Below the pieces are notes generated by a model. The model had not been told where the DNA came from and did not search any database. It saw only the letters and a program-made list of their open reading frames with translations. Both the position numbers and the translations under genes were made by a program. From NCBI GenBank assembly GCA_902496345.1, contig CABVAP010000066.1, positions 1 through 12,233 of the forward strand: a stretch of 12,233 bases of DNA. Reading direction: 5' to 3'. The stretch comes from an uncultured Eubacteriales bacterium. Lineage in GTDB: Bacteria > Bacillota > Clostridia > Lachnospirales > CAG-274. Below are positions 1 to 7,362 of this stretch, one piece after another (the stretch's first letter is position 1; the number at the start of each line of letters is the position of its first letter).

Positions 1-12
1 AGCTAGCAGAGT

Positions 13-29
13 TTGAGACGGAGTCTCAA
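13..29 (+). terminator. Short perfect hairpin before the aminotransferase gene
   Basis: The sequence holds a perfect 7-bp inverted repeat, TTGAGAC and GTCTCAA, around the 3-base loop GGA. A run of only four T follows at 32-35. It could be a weak terminator of a gene lying left of the window, since a TAG triplet sits at 4-6, or a structure in the leader of the aminotransferase mRNA. The short T-run makes the terminator reading uncertain. Confidence 0.35.
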
Positions 30-81
30 GGTTTTAAAAAGGTCTTTACAAACCCTAATTTATTGGTTAAAAATATGTTTT

Positions 82-86
82 GGAGG
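82..86 (+). promoter_or_regulatory. Ribosome binding site that fixes the aminotransferase start
   Basis: GGAGG lies 8 bases before the ATG at 95. The reading frame can be extended upstream to a TTG at 80, but that codon overlaps this site, so the ATG at 95 is the start. Confidence 0.85.
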
Positions 87-94
87 TAAATATT

Positions 95-1279
95 ATGATT
101 TCAAAAAAAATGATTGAACTTACTAAAAATGGTTCAGCTATTCGTGCTATGTTTGAAGAGGGCAAGATTATGGCTGCAAAATATGGAAAAGAAAATATTT
201 ATGATTACTCACTTGGTAATCCGTCAATTGTTCCGCCTGAAAGCGTTAAAAATGCCATATTTGAAATAATTAAAAATGAGCCGGAAATGGTTGTTCACGG
301 ATATATGAGTAACTGTGGTTATGAAGATGTTCGCCTTAAAATCGCAGAAAATATCAATGGAAAATATCAAACTAACTTTAATGAAAATAATATATTGATG
401 ACAGTTGGGGCAGCCGGTGGACTTAATATTACTCTTAAAACACTTATTAACCCGAATGATGAAGTTATTTTGTTCGCTCCTTATTTCGGTGAATATAATA
501 ACTACCTTGCTAACTATGATGCAGTTCCTGTTATTATAAGCCCTGATACTGAAAGATTTTCTATAAATTTTGATGAACTTAAAAACAAGATTACTGAAAA
601 AACAAAAGCTGTTATCATAAATAACCCTAATAATCCTACTGGTGTTGTTTATTCTGAAGATGACATCAAAAAATTAGCTGATATACTTGAGGAAAAACAA
701 AAAGAGTTTGGAACATCTATTTACTTGATTTCTGATGAACCTTACAGAGAACTTGTGTTCAATGGCAAAACTGTTCCTTATATCCCTAAATATTACAAAA
801 ATACTTTTGTTGGATATTCTTATAGCAAAACTTTGTCTTTGCCAGGTGAAAGAATAGGTTACCTTGTTGTACCATCTGAAATTGATGACTATGAACAAAT
901 CTGGAATGCCCTCGGTGTTGCCAACAGAATACTCGGTTTTGTAAATGCTCCATCTCTTTTCCAAAAAGTTATTTCAAGATGTCTTGATGATACTTCTGAT
1001 ATAAGTGTTTACGAAAAAAATAAAGAAATCTTATACAAGGCACTTACAGAGTATGGTTATGAATGCGTTGAACCGGGCGGAACTTTCTATATGTTCCCTA
1101 AATGCCCTATTGATGATGACAAGGAATTTTGTAAAAAAGCCAAAGAATTTAGACTCATTATTGTTCCGGGTTCTACTTTTGCTTGCCCTGGATATTTTAG
1201 AATTGCTTATTGTGTTGATAAAAGCACCGTTCTCAATTCTCTTGAAAGTTTTAAACAACTTATCGAATGCTATAAATAA
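95..1279 (+). CDS. Pyridoxal-phosphate-dependent aminotransferase, class I/II
   Basis: This is a cytosolic fold-type I aminotransferase of 394 residues, a normal length for the family. It should transfer an amino group between an amino acid and a 2-oxo acid using PLP. Visible motifs are an aromatic residue in the cofactor pocket (APYFGEY, Tyr130), NNPNNPTG at 176-183, the PLP-ring aspartate in SDEPY (Asp214), the Schiff-base lysine in SYSKTLSLPGER (Lys245), and a conserved arginine just after it (Arg253). The start at 95 follows a GGAGG site. The gene is followed by a terminator-like hairpin and a new promoter, so it appears to be transcribed apart from the nusB-recN block. The family is certain. 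The substrate (aspartate, alanine, aromatic or other) cannot be read from these motifs. Confidence 0.93.
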   Translation: MISKKMIELTKNGSAIRAMFEEGKIMAAKYGKENIYDYSLGNPSIVPPESVKNAIFEIIKNEPEMVVHGYMSNCGYEDVRLKIAENINGKYQTNFNENNILMTVGAAGGLNITLKTLINPNDEVILFAPYFGEYNNYLANYDAVPVIISPDTERFSINFDELKNKITEKTKAVIINNPNNPTGVVYSEDDIKKLADILEEKQKEFGTSIYLISDEPYRELVFNGKTVPYIPKYYKNTFVGYSYSKTLSLPGERIGYLVVPSEIDDYEQIWNALGVANRILGFVNAPSLFQKVISRCLDDTSDISVYEKNKEILYKALTEYGYECVEPGGTFYMFPKCPIDDDKEFCKKAKEFRLIIVPGSTFACPGYFRIAYCVDKSTVLNSLESFKQLIECYK

Positions 1280-1329
1280 TCAGGCTATCGAAAAAGTCAC
1301 GGCATTGCAAAAAAATCGACCGTTTTTTG
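1280..1329. repeat. Terminator-like dispersed repeat, copy 1
   Basis: This 50-base stretch resembles 12156-12205 at the other end of the operon. Both begin TCAGG, have TCGA near base 9, TTGCAAAAAA in the second half, and end in TTTTTTG. By hand about 36 of 51 aligned positions agree, with one compensating one-base indel. In this copy the first hairpin is degenerate (only about four pairs), while the second, A/T-rich hairpin is kept. It starts directly after the aminotransferase stop codon. Confidence 0.55.
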
Positions 1330-1331
1330 TG
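1306..1331 (+). terminator. Probable terminator after the aminotransferase gene
   Basis: CAAAAAA at 1308-1314 pairs with TTTTTTG at 1323-1329 around an 8-base loop, with two possible G-T pairs outside. The T-run is the falling arm of the stem, an A-stem/T-stem layout that can act in both directions. It lies between the aminotransferase stop and the promoter of the next unit, the expected place. The stem is almost all A-T, so strength is uncertain. Confidence 0.5.
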
Positions 1332-1354
1332 TGTGTAATAGTTTTAAATTTTAA

Positions 1355-1382
1355 TTGCAAAATATTTTAAATCTGTTATAAT
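1355..1382 (+). promoter_or_regulatory. Vegetative-type promoter of the Asp23-nusB operon
   Basis: TTGCAA at 1355-1360 is followed after 16 bases by a perfect -10 box TATAAT at 1377-1382. A TG one base before it (1374-1375) makes an extended -10. The predicted start of transcription is near 1389, giving an untranslated leader of about 55 bases before the ATG at 1444. It is one of the two best promoters in the window and comes straight after a terminator. Confidence 0.75.
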
Positions 1383-1443
1383 TATTGTATTGTGAGTATA
1401 TTAGGTTTATATTTGCTTAATTTCTATTCAAGGGAGGATTTTT

Positions 1444-1839
1444 ATGTCTAACGGAAAAATGAATTTTAAAAGGTCGGGTCAAGTTAATATTTCTGACGAT
1501 GTTATCTCTGTTATAGCTGGAACTGCTGCTTTGCAGACAGAGGGTGTTGCCGGAATGTCCGGTAATTTTGCCGGAGATATAATTGAAATGCTCGGAAAAA
1601 GAAGTTTTTCTAAAGGTGTTTCAATATCTATTGAAGACAGAAATGTTAAAATTTCCCTTGAACTTCTTATTAAATTTGGTAGTAAAGTTCACGAAACAGC
1701 CCTACAAGTACAAAAGAACGTTAAAACTGCTGTTGAAAATATGACAGGACTTTCAGTTGTTTCTGTAGACGTGAATGTTTCTAACATAATTTTTGATAAA
1801 AATAGTCCTATTGGTGTATTTGCCGAAGAAAATAATTGA
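1444..1839 (+). CDS. Asp23/Gls24 family protein, YqhY type
   Basis: This 131-residue protein belongs to the Asp23/Gls24 family. It opens with a short polar lead, then the characteristic region VNISDDVISVIAGTAALQ and EGVAGMSG. The C-terminal half has the family's alternating hydrophobic beta strands and the helix with VQKNVKTAVENMTGL. There is no signal peptide or membrane segment, so it should be cytosolic or attached to the membrane by a partner. Family members include staphylococcal Asp23, an abundant cell-envelope stress protein. B. subtilis YqhY, encoded beside nusB as here, is linked genetically to fatty-acid synthesis. By position this is the YqhY counterpart. GGGAGG at 1432-1437 sets the start. 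It is the first gene after the operon promoter. The molecular function of the family is poorly known. Confidence 0.88.
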   Translation: MSNGKMNFKRSGQVNISDDVISVIAGTAALQTEGVAGMSGNFAGDIIEMLGKRSFSKGVSISIEDRNVKISLELLIKFGSKVHETALQVQKNVKTAVENMTGLSVVSVDVNVSNIIFDKNSPIGVFAEENN

Positions 1840-1860
1840 TATTACGATTGATACTTGAAA

Positions 1861-1865
1861 GGGAG
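1861..1865 (+). promoter_or_regulatory. Ribosome binding site that fixes the nusB start
   Basis: GGGAG lies 7 bases before ATG 1873. An in-frame TTG at 1855 lies upstream of this site, so the extra six residues it would add are probably not made. Confidence 0.75.
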
Positions 1866-1872
1866 TGTTACA

Positions 1873-2310
1873 ATGAGCAGAAGAACAGCTAGAGAACATA
1901 TTTTTAAAATGACTTTTCAGACAGAATTTCACGAAGAGGGCGAAATAGACGAAGCTCTCGAACATTATCGCCAGAACATAGAAAGCGTTTATGAAGAGAG
2001 TCCTGACGAAGTTGAACATCTTACTAATGCCGATATGAAATTTATGAAAGCTGAAATTCAAGGCATTATTGAAAATATTGGTGCTATTGATGATACTATA
2101 AACAGATATGCAGAGGGTTGGGATACAAGTCGTATTGACAAAGTGGACCTCGCTATTTTACGTCTTGCTGTTTATGAAATTTTATTCGCTGATGATATAC
2201 CTAACAAAGTTTCAGCAAATGAAGCTGTTGAACTTGCTAAGTTGTTTAGTTCTGACAAATCACCTATGTTCATCAATGGTGTGTTAGGTAAAGTTATAAG
2301 CAACGCTTAA
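1873..2310 (+). CDS. nusB: Transcription antitermination factor NusB
   Basis: NusB, with NusE (ribosomal protein S10), binds the boxA RNA of rRNA operons and helps RNA polymerase pass early termination signals. The 145-residue length and all-helical pattern fit the family. The N-terminus SRRTAREHIFKMTFQ is the usual NusB opening (an Arg-rich helix that contacts RNA). The C-terminal half carries the strongly conserved blocks RIDKVDLAILRLAVYE (87-102), VSANEAVELAKLF (113-125) and FINGVLGKV (133-141). The start at 1873 is chosen because GGGAG precedes it. The gene lies 33 bases after the Asp23-type gene and ahead of xseA. In B. subtilis folD sits between nusB and xseA; it is absent here. Confidence 0.96.
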   Translation: MSRRTAREHIFKMTFQTEFHEEGEIDEALEHYRQNIESVYEESPDEVEHLTNADMKFMKAEIQGIIENIGAIDDTINRYAEGWDTSRIDKVDLAILRLAVYEILFADDIPNKVSANEAVELAKLFSSDKSPMFINGVLGKVISNA

Positions 2311-2342
2311 TTTGTTGCTATTCTGGGGGTACGCTGTTTGAT

Positions 2343-3566
2343 ATGAAAGCACATATATATTCGGTTTCTCAGATAAATAGATACATAAAAGGTCTTTTGG
2401 AAAAAGATGTATTTTTAAATGATATATTTGTTGAGGCAGAGATTTCTAATTTTAAAGCACACTCATCAGGACATTTTTATTTTACACTTAAAGATGAAAA
2501 TGCAGCTATAAATGTTATTATGTACAAAACTTATAGTGAACAACTTAGATTTATGCCTGAAAATGGTATGAAAGTTACAGTTTATGGTTATATTTCTCTT
2601 TATGAAAAGACCGGTCAATATCAGCTTTATGCTCGTATTATAGAGCCTACCGGTAAGGGGGCTTTATATGCAAGATTTGAACAGCTTAAAGAGCAACTTG
2701 AAAAAGAGGGACTTTTTGACCAATCAAAAAAGAAAAGTATACCTAAATATCCTCAAACTATCGCTGTTTTAACATCGCCAACAGGTGCTGCTATTCGTGA
2801 TATTATTAGAATTTCCGAAAGACGTAACCCGAATGTAAAACTTATTATTGTTCCAACACTTGTGCAGGGTGATAATGCACCTAAAAGTATTTGTGACAGC
2901 TTGGCTATGATTAACAAATATAAAAAGGCAGATGTTATTATCCTTGGCAGAGGTGGTGGCTCGATTGAAGATTTGTGGGCGTTTAACAGCGAAAAGGTTG
3001 CAAGGGCAGTTTTTAAGTCAAAAATACCTGTCATTTCGGCCGTTGGTCACGAAACGGATTTTACTATAACGGATTTTGTGGCTGATTTGCGTGCGTCAAC
3101 ACCGTCAGCTGGTGCAGAAATTGCTGTACCTCGTGTTGATGATATTTTAGATGACTTATATTCATTATACGATGAGTTATGTTTTGCAATTAAAGACAAA
3201 CAACAAAAATATTCTGATAAAGTTAAAACTTTTCTGAACTCTGGATTTTTGAAAAATCCTCTTGATATTATTAATTGTGTACGTGAACAGCTTATAGAGT
3301 ATCAAGAAGATATGGAGAGAGAAATTTTTGATAAACAAAAAAGTAGGGAGGTTGAATTTAACAACCTTGTTATGCGTCTTGAGGGTGTTTCTCCTATGAA
3401 TGTTATTAAAAGAGGTTTTTCTATAACGTATAAAGACGATGTACCTGTAAATTCAATCGACTCTATCTTAATCGATGATATTATCGAAACAAGTATAAAA
3501 GATGGTTATATTAAAAGTAAAGTTATTGAAAAAGGTGATTTGAATGCCAAAGAAAAAAACAATTGA
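2343..3566 (+). CDS. xseA: Exodeoxyribonuclease VII large subunit
   Basis: This is the catalytic subunit of exonuclease VII, which with XseB degrades single-stranded DNA from both ends to short oligonucleotides in repair. An OB-fold DNA-binding domain covers about residues 1-105 (SNFKAHSSGHFYFTLKDE). The catalytic domain follows, with TSPTGAAIRDI (144-154), GRGGGSIEDLWAFN (202-215), SAVGHETDFT (232-241) and RASTPSAGAE (250-259). The rest is a helical, partly coiled-coil tail that binds XseB. At 407 residues it is somewhat shorter than the E. coli protein (456), with the loss in the tail region. Its 3' end overlaps xseB by 23 bases. The only Shine-Dalgarno-like run, GGGGG at 2325-2329, is rather far (13 bases) from the ATG, so initiation may be weak or coupled. 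Confidence 0.96.
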   Translation: MKAHIYSVSQINRYIKGLLEKDVFLNDIFVEAEISNFKAHSSGHFYFTLKDENAAINVIMYKTYSEQLRFMPENGMKVTVYGYISLYEKTGQYQLYARIIEPTGKGALYARFEQLKEQLEKEGLFDQSKKKSIPKYPQTIAVLTSPTGAAIRDIIRISERRNPNVKLIIVPTLVQGDNAPKSICDSLAMINKYKKADVIILGRGGGSIEDLWAFNSEKVARAVFKSKIPVISAVGHETDFTITDFVADLRASTPSAGAEIAVPRVDDILDDLYSLYDELCFAIKDKQQKYSDKVKTFLNSGFLKNPLDIINCVREQLIEYQEDMEREIFDKQKSREVEFNNLVMRLEGVSPMNVIKRGFSITYKDDVPVNSIDSILIDDIIETSIKDGYIKSKVIEKGDLNAKEKNN

Positions 3567-3777
3567 ACAGGCCCTTGCTAGACTTGAAGAAATTGTTCAA
3601 AGTATCGAAAATGATGACACATCGCTTGAGGAGTCTATCAAGCTTTACAAAGAGGGCATTGACCTATCTGTATTTTGTGGAAATCAGCTTAAAAAGTCAG
3701 AACAAGAAATTGTTATGCTTAAAGAAAGTGCAGATAAAATATTCTCAGAAGAACCTTTTGAATATTATGAGGAGTAG
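3544..3777 (+). CDS. xseB: Exodeoxyribonuclease VII small subunit
   Basis: This 77-residue small subunit forms a two-helix hairpin that binds in several copies along the coiled-coil tail of XseA. The family signature is clear: TIEQALARLEEIVQSIE, then DDTSLEESIKLYKEGI, then a second helix with QLKKSEQEI. The acidic C-terminal tail (SEEPFEYYEE) is common. Its first 23 bases lie inside the end of xseA in another frame, a tight coupling that would help balance the two subunits. AAAGGTGAT at 3531-3539 serves as ribosome binding site. An alternative frame starting at 3563 is a shadow. Confidence 0.95.
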   Translation: MPKKKTIEQALARLEEIVQSIENDDTSLEESIKLYKEGIDLSVFCGNQLKKSEQEIVMLKESADKIFSEEPFEYYEE

Positions 3778-3779
3778 TT

Positions 3780-4667
3780 ATGAACGATTTAATTTTTAAG
3801 GAACAAATGGATAAAAATATTGAACTTATAAATAAACGACTTGATGAACTCCTTACAGGAGATTATCCTGAAGTTATTTATGAAGCTATGAAATACAGTA
3901 TGTTTGCTGGGGGGAAAAGGCTTAGACCTGTTCTTTTACTTGAAACTTGTCGTATGTTTGGGGGAAAAGATGAAGACGCTATTGATTTTGCTTGTGCTTT
4001 AGAAATGATACACACTTATTCCCTTATACACGATGATTTGCCAGCTATGGACGATGATGACTTTAGAAGAGGTAAACTCACTTGTCATAAAAAGTTTGAT
4101 GAAGCAATAGCTATTTTAGCCGGTGACGCTCTTTTAAATAAAGCTTTTGAAGTTATGGCTGACAATGTTGTTCTTAAAAAAGAAGAACGTTTTGCCAAAG
4201 CTATGAAGTTTATTGCCGATGCTTCCGGAACTCGTGGTATGATAGGCGGACAAGTTGTTGATGTTATATCAGAGGGTAAAGTTATCGACGCAAAAACTCT
4301 TACCTATATACACGAACACAAAACAGCAGCATTAATTACAGCACCTTTTAAAGCTGGTTGTGCTATTGGTGGTGGTTCTGATAATGATATTGAAAATTTT
4401 GACAAGGTTGGTCTTAATGTTGGTATATCGTTCCAAATTAAAGATGATATTCTTGATGTTACAAGTTCTACTGAAGTTCTTGGCAAGCCTATACTTAGTG
4501 ATATGAAAAATAACAAAATAACTTACGTTACTATGTATGGAATTGAAACGGCTGAAAGAGAACTTACACAAAGAACTAATGAGGCTGTTTCTGTTATTCA
4601 AAAATTTGGAGAAAAAGGCAGATTCCTTGAATATTACATAAAAAGCCTTGATACAAGAATAAAATAA
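3780..4667 (+). CDS. ispA: Farnesyl diphosphate synthase (polyprenyl synthetase)
   Basis: IspA condenses isopentenyl diphosphate with dimethylallyl and then geranyl diphosphate to give farnesyl diphosphate (C15), precursor of undecaprenyl carrier lipid and quinones. At 295 residues it has the family length. Visible motifs are GGKRLRP (44-50), the first aspartate-rich motif DDLPAMD (85-91) followed by RRG, HKT (179-181), and the second aspartate-rich motif DDILD (222-226). Tyr80 lies five residues before the first motif; a tyrosine there limits the product to C15 in the Geobacillus enzyme, so a C15 product is likely. It starts two bases after the xseB stop, with GAGGAG at 3768-3773 inside the end of xseB. 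In related genomes dxs usually follows directly; here a nitroreductase gene stands between. Confidence 0.95.
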   Translation: MNDLIFKEQMDKNIELINKRLDELLTGDYPEVIYEAMKYSMFAGGKRLRPVLLLETCRMFGGKDEDAIDFACALEMIHTYSLIHDDLPAMDDDDFRRGKLTCHKKFDEAIAILAGDALLNKAFEVMADNVVLKKEERFAKAMKFIADASGTRGMIGGQVVDVISEGKVIDAKTLTYIHEHKTAALITAPFKAGCAIGGGSDNDIENFDKVGLNVGISFQIKDDILDVTSSTEVLGKPILSDMKNNKITYVTMYGIETAERELTQRTNEAVSVIQKFGEKGRFLEYYIKSLDTRIK

Positions 4668-4685
4668 ATTTGAAAGAATGATTTT

Positions 4686-5293
4686 ATGGGTCTTGATGAA
4701 ATTTATACAAGAAGAAGTATACGAAAATATCAAAACAAAAAAGTTCCTATCGAAATTATAAATGAAATAATAAATGCCGGTATCGTCGCACCGTCCGGTA
4801 AAAACAAGCAACCTTGGAGGTTTCTTGTGTTTTCCGGCGAGAAAAAAGACGAAATTGTTCAAAAAATGAAAGACGGAATTATTAGAGAAAAAAACGGTGT
4901 CGCAATTCTTCCAGAGTCGGCATTTGGTATACCTGACGCTGAAAATACAGTCAGAATTATGGAAGAGGCTCCTGTAATAATTTTCGTTATGAATTTTTTT
5001 GGTACAAGTCCTTTTGATGATATTTCTACAGATAAACGTGTTACTGAAATAGTTGACTCTTTATCTATAGGGGCGGCAGTTCAAAATATGCTTATAAAGG
5101 CAGAAGAACTTGGTATCGGAACTCTTTGGATAGGGAACACATTTTTGCATACACAGAATTAGCACAATATATAAAGGATTTAACCCTAGAAGAACATCAA
5201 ATTACTTGTGCTATTGCTCTTGGTTATGCTGATGAAAAACCAAACAAAAGATATAGAAAGAGTATTGAAGAAGTTACAAAATATTATTTGTGA
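4686..5293 (+). pseudogene. Nitroreductase family gene with a one-base frameshift
   Basis: The first frame (4686-5162) encodes 158 residues of an FMN-dependent nitroreductase, with the flavin-binding RRSIRKY (9-15) and APSGKNKQPW (35-44), and GIGTLWIGNTF (143-153). It then reads LHTQN and stops. One base back in frame, 5147-5293 continues the same family without a break: AYTELAQYI, ITCAIALGYADEKPN, RKSIEEVTKYYL, then TGA. Adding a single T to the five-T run at 5142-5146 restores an intact protein of about 202 residues, the normal length. So the gene has either a real deletion in a homopolymer or a sequencing error. The cut product lacks the conserved C-terminal segment (AIALGY.DEKP), so is probably inactive. 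It sits between ispA and dxs, 18 bases after ispA. The natural substrate is unknown. Confidence 0.85.
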
Positions 5294-5354
5294 TTTTAAT
5301 GTCACTTTTGGGTAGTTGTGTTTGTTAAATTTTTATTTTGAAAGCGGTATTGTT

Positions 5355-7238
5355 ATGAGGTACTTAAATACTATAAAGTTTCCTGATGGATTAAAAAAAT
5401 TGAAAAGAGAAGAGTTACCGTTACTTGCTGAGGAAATTCGTGAGTTTCTTATAAATTCTGTTTCTAAAACAGGTGGACACCTTGCGTCAAATCTTGGAGT
5501 TGTTGAACTTACTATCGCTCTACATTATTGTTTTAATTTTGCTAAAGACAGAGTGATTTGGGACGTTGGACATCAAGCATATACACACAAAATACTTACC
5601 GGTAGAATAAACGAATTTGATTCACTTAGAAAAAAAGACGGTTTAAGCGGTTTTCCAAAAATAGAAGAAAGTGTCTATGACGCTTTTAACACAGGTCATA
5701 GTTCTACGTCTATTTCTGCCGGTCTTGGACTTGTTGAAGCTGGTACTATTCTTGGCAGAGATTACAGTGTTGTTTCTGTAATTGGTGACGGCTCTATGAC
5801 GGGTGGACTCGCCTATGAGGCTCTCAACAATGCAGCAAGAAAAGGCAAAAAATTTATCATTATACTAAATGATAACCAAATGTCTATATCTAAAAATGTT
5901 GGTGCTATGAGTAGCTATCTTAGCCAACTAAGGTCTGCACCTAAATATATCGCTGTTAAAAAAGATATTTCTGATATTCTTAATGCTGTACCTGTTGTTG
6001 GTTCAAAAGTAAATAGGGTGCTTGAAAAAACAAAAGACGGTCTTAAATATGCTATTTTGCCTACAGTTATGTTTGAACAACTTGGAATTAAGTATATCGG
6101 ACCTATAGACGGTCATAATGTAAACAATCTTATAAATGTACTTGAAAAAGTTAAAAAGTTTGACAAACCTGTCCTTATTCACGTGCTTACAAAAAAAGGA
6201 AAGGGTTATTTGAATGCTGAAAAAAATCCTTCTAAATTTCACGGAATTGGAAGTTTCGATATAAAAACAGGAAAAACTATTGCTAAAAAAGACCAACCTA
6301 CTTATTCGCAAGTGTTCGGTCAGACCTTGAGTAAAATTGCATCTAAAAATAAAAAAGTTACTGCAATCACTGCCGCTATGCCTTTAGGTACAGGTCTTGA
6401 GTTTTTTTCTAAGGCATACCCTAATAGATTTTTTGATGTTGGAATTGCTGAAGAACATGCCGTTACGTTTTCGGCAGGTTTAGCAAGAGGGGGACTTACT
6501 CCTGTTTTTGCTGTATATTCAACTTTTTTACAAAGAGGATACGACCAAATTATACACGACGTTTGCTTACAAAATTTACACGTTGTTTTTGCAATAGATA
6601 GAGCCGGTATTGTTGGTGAAGACGGCGAAACACATCAGGGGATTTATGATTTATCATATTTATCCCATATCCCTAATATGACGGTTATTGCACCTAAAAA
6701 TGGGGTTGAATTTGTTAAAATGCTTGAGTATGCCGTAAATCAATTTAAGGGTCCTATTGCTATTAGATACCCTAAAGGTTCGGTATCAGAAGTATTTTCA
6801 GATAAATGTTCGGAAGTACAAACCGGAAAATGTGAATATATCTATCAGGGAAAAGATATTGCTATTATTTTTGTTGGAAGTATGGCAGATACTGCCGATA
6901 AAGTTTATCAAAAACTTTTAGATGATGGATATACACCAACCCTTGTTAATGCTAGATTTGTAAATCCTATAGATACTGAATTAATTAAGGATATAAGAAA
7001 AAATTACAAATATGTTTTTACTATTGAGGACAATATAAAATCCGGTGGTTTTGGTAGTAAATTAAATGAATGTCTTATTGAAAATGAGGTTTTTGGCAAG
7101 ATTGTTCATAATTTTGCATTTCCTGATGTATTCGTTAAACAGGGAACAAAAAACGAAATATTTGAGGAATATGGCTTAAATTTCGAAAATATATTTGAAA
7201 AAATTAAAAAAATAGTTGAAAAACATCAAAACGTATGA
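5355..7238 (+). CDS. dxs: 1-deoxy-D-xylulose-5-phosphate synthase
   Basis: Dxs joins pyruvate and glyceraldehyde 3-phosphate, releasing CO2, to make DXP, the entry step of the MEP isoprenoid pathway and a feed to thiamine and pyridoxal. It is a cytosolic thiamine-diphosphate enzyme. From ATG 5355 it is 627 residues, the usual size. Motifs are GGHLASNLGVVELT (40-53), the ThDP motif starting GDGSMTGG (144-151) and ending in NDN (172-174), and DVGIAEEHAV (361-370) with the catalytic Glu366. A transketolase C-terminal domain ends the protein. The frame extends up to a TTG at 5316, but the added 13 residues are unlike the family N-terminus and ATG 5355 fits better; the site before it (GAAAGCGG, 5340-5347) is weak. 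Together with IspA it gives the block the first and a late step of isoprenoid synthesis. Confidence 0.95.
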   Translation: MRYLNTIKFPDGLKKLKREELPLLAEEIREFLINSVSKTGGHLASNLGVVELTIALHYCFNFAKDRVIWDVGHQAYTHKILTGRINEFDSLRKKDGLSGFPKIEESVYDAFNTGHSSTSISAGLGLVEAGTILGRDYSVVSVIGDGSMTGGLAYEALNNAARKGKKFIIILNDNQMSISKNVGAMSSYLSQLRSAPKYIAVKKDISDILNAVPVVGSKVNRVLEKTKDGLKYAILPTVMFEQLGIKYIGPIDGHNVNNLINVLEKVKKFDKPVLIHVLTKKGKGYLNAEKNPSKFHGIGSFDIKTGKTIAKKDQPTYSQVFGQTLSKIASKNKKVTAITAAMPLGTGLEFFSKAYPNRFFDVGIAEEHAVTFSAGLARGGLTPVFAVYSTFLQRGYDQIIHDVCLQNLHVVFAIDRAGIVGEDGETHQGIYDLSYLSHIPNMTVIAPKNGVEFVKMLEYAVNQFKGPIAIRYPKGSVSEVFSDKCSEVQTGKCEYIYQGKDIAIIFVGSMADTADKVYQKLLDDGYTPTLVNARFVNPIDTELIKDIRKNYKYVFTIEDNIKSGGFGSKLNECLIENEVFGKIVHNFAFPDVFVKQGTKNEIFEEYGLNFENIFEKIKKIVEKHQNV

Positions 7239-7244
7239 TACAAT
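7216..7244 (+). promoter_or_regulatory. Internal promoter for tlyA-nadK-argR-recN
   Basis: TTGAAA (7216-7221) and TACAAT (7239-7244) are separated by exactly 17 bases, and TG at 7236-7237 gives an extended -10. Both boxes match the consensus at five of six bases. The -10 overlaps the dxs stop codon. Transcription would start near 7251, leaving a leader of about 110 bases before tlyA. Confidence 0.65.
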
Positions 7245-7252
7245 GTCTTTAA

Positions 7253-7280
7253 CAAGAAAATTGAGTGTGATATTTTCTTG
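7253..7280 (+). terminator. Hairpin between dxs and tlyA
   Basis: CAAGAAAAT (7253-7261) pairs perfectly with ATTTTCTTG (7272-7280), 9 bp around a 10-base loop. No clear T-run follows, so it is a poor terminator for dxs. Given the promoter just upstream, it would lie at the very 5' end of the tlyA mRNA, where such stems often protect RNA. Further on, TTTCGAAAAAA occurs twice as a direct repeat (7282-7292 and 7309-7319), and an A/T stem lies at 7323-7338. Confidence 0.4.
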
Positions 7281-7362
7281 ATTTCGAAAAAATGTTTTAC
7301 GGCGTTTGTTTCGAAAAAAAGATATTTTGTTCAAAATAAAATATTATGGTTAGGTTGAATTT

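Noticed and set aside
45..73. Possible promoter TTTACA with TAAAAA, 17 bases apart, before the aminotransferase
   Set aside because: The -10 box is poor and the RNA would start about at the ribosome binding site, leaving no room for it. The true promoter may lie left of the window.
4332..4862. Open frame of 176 codons on the minus strand
   Set aside because: It lies across ispA and the nitroreductase, both well supported by motifs on the + strand. The translation is Phe/Asn-rich with no recognisable domain, as expected of an antisense shadow in A/T-rich DNA.
5142..5150. Programmed ribosomal frameshift in the nitroreductase
   Set aside because: The bases around the five-T run do not form a standard X-XXY-YYZ slippery site in the reading frame, and I see no stimulating hairpin just after it.
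5303..5331. Possible promoter for dxs with TG-T-TAAATT
   Set aside because: The -10 is only a partial match and no usable -35 box lies at the right distance. Readthrough from ispA is simpler.
7282..7319. Two copies of TTTCGAAAAAA as the start of a CRISPR or iteron array
   Set aside because: There are only two short A-rich copies and no third at regular spacing, so no array can be supported.
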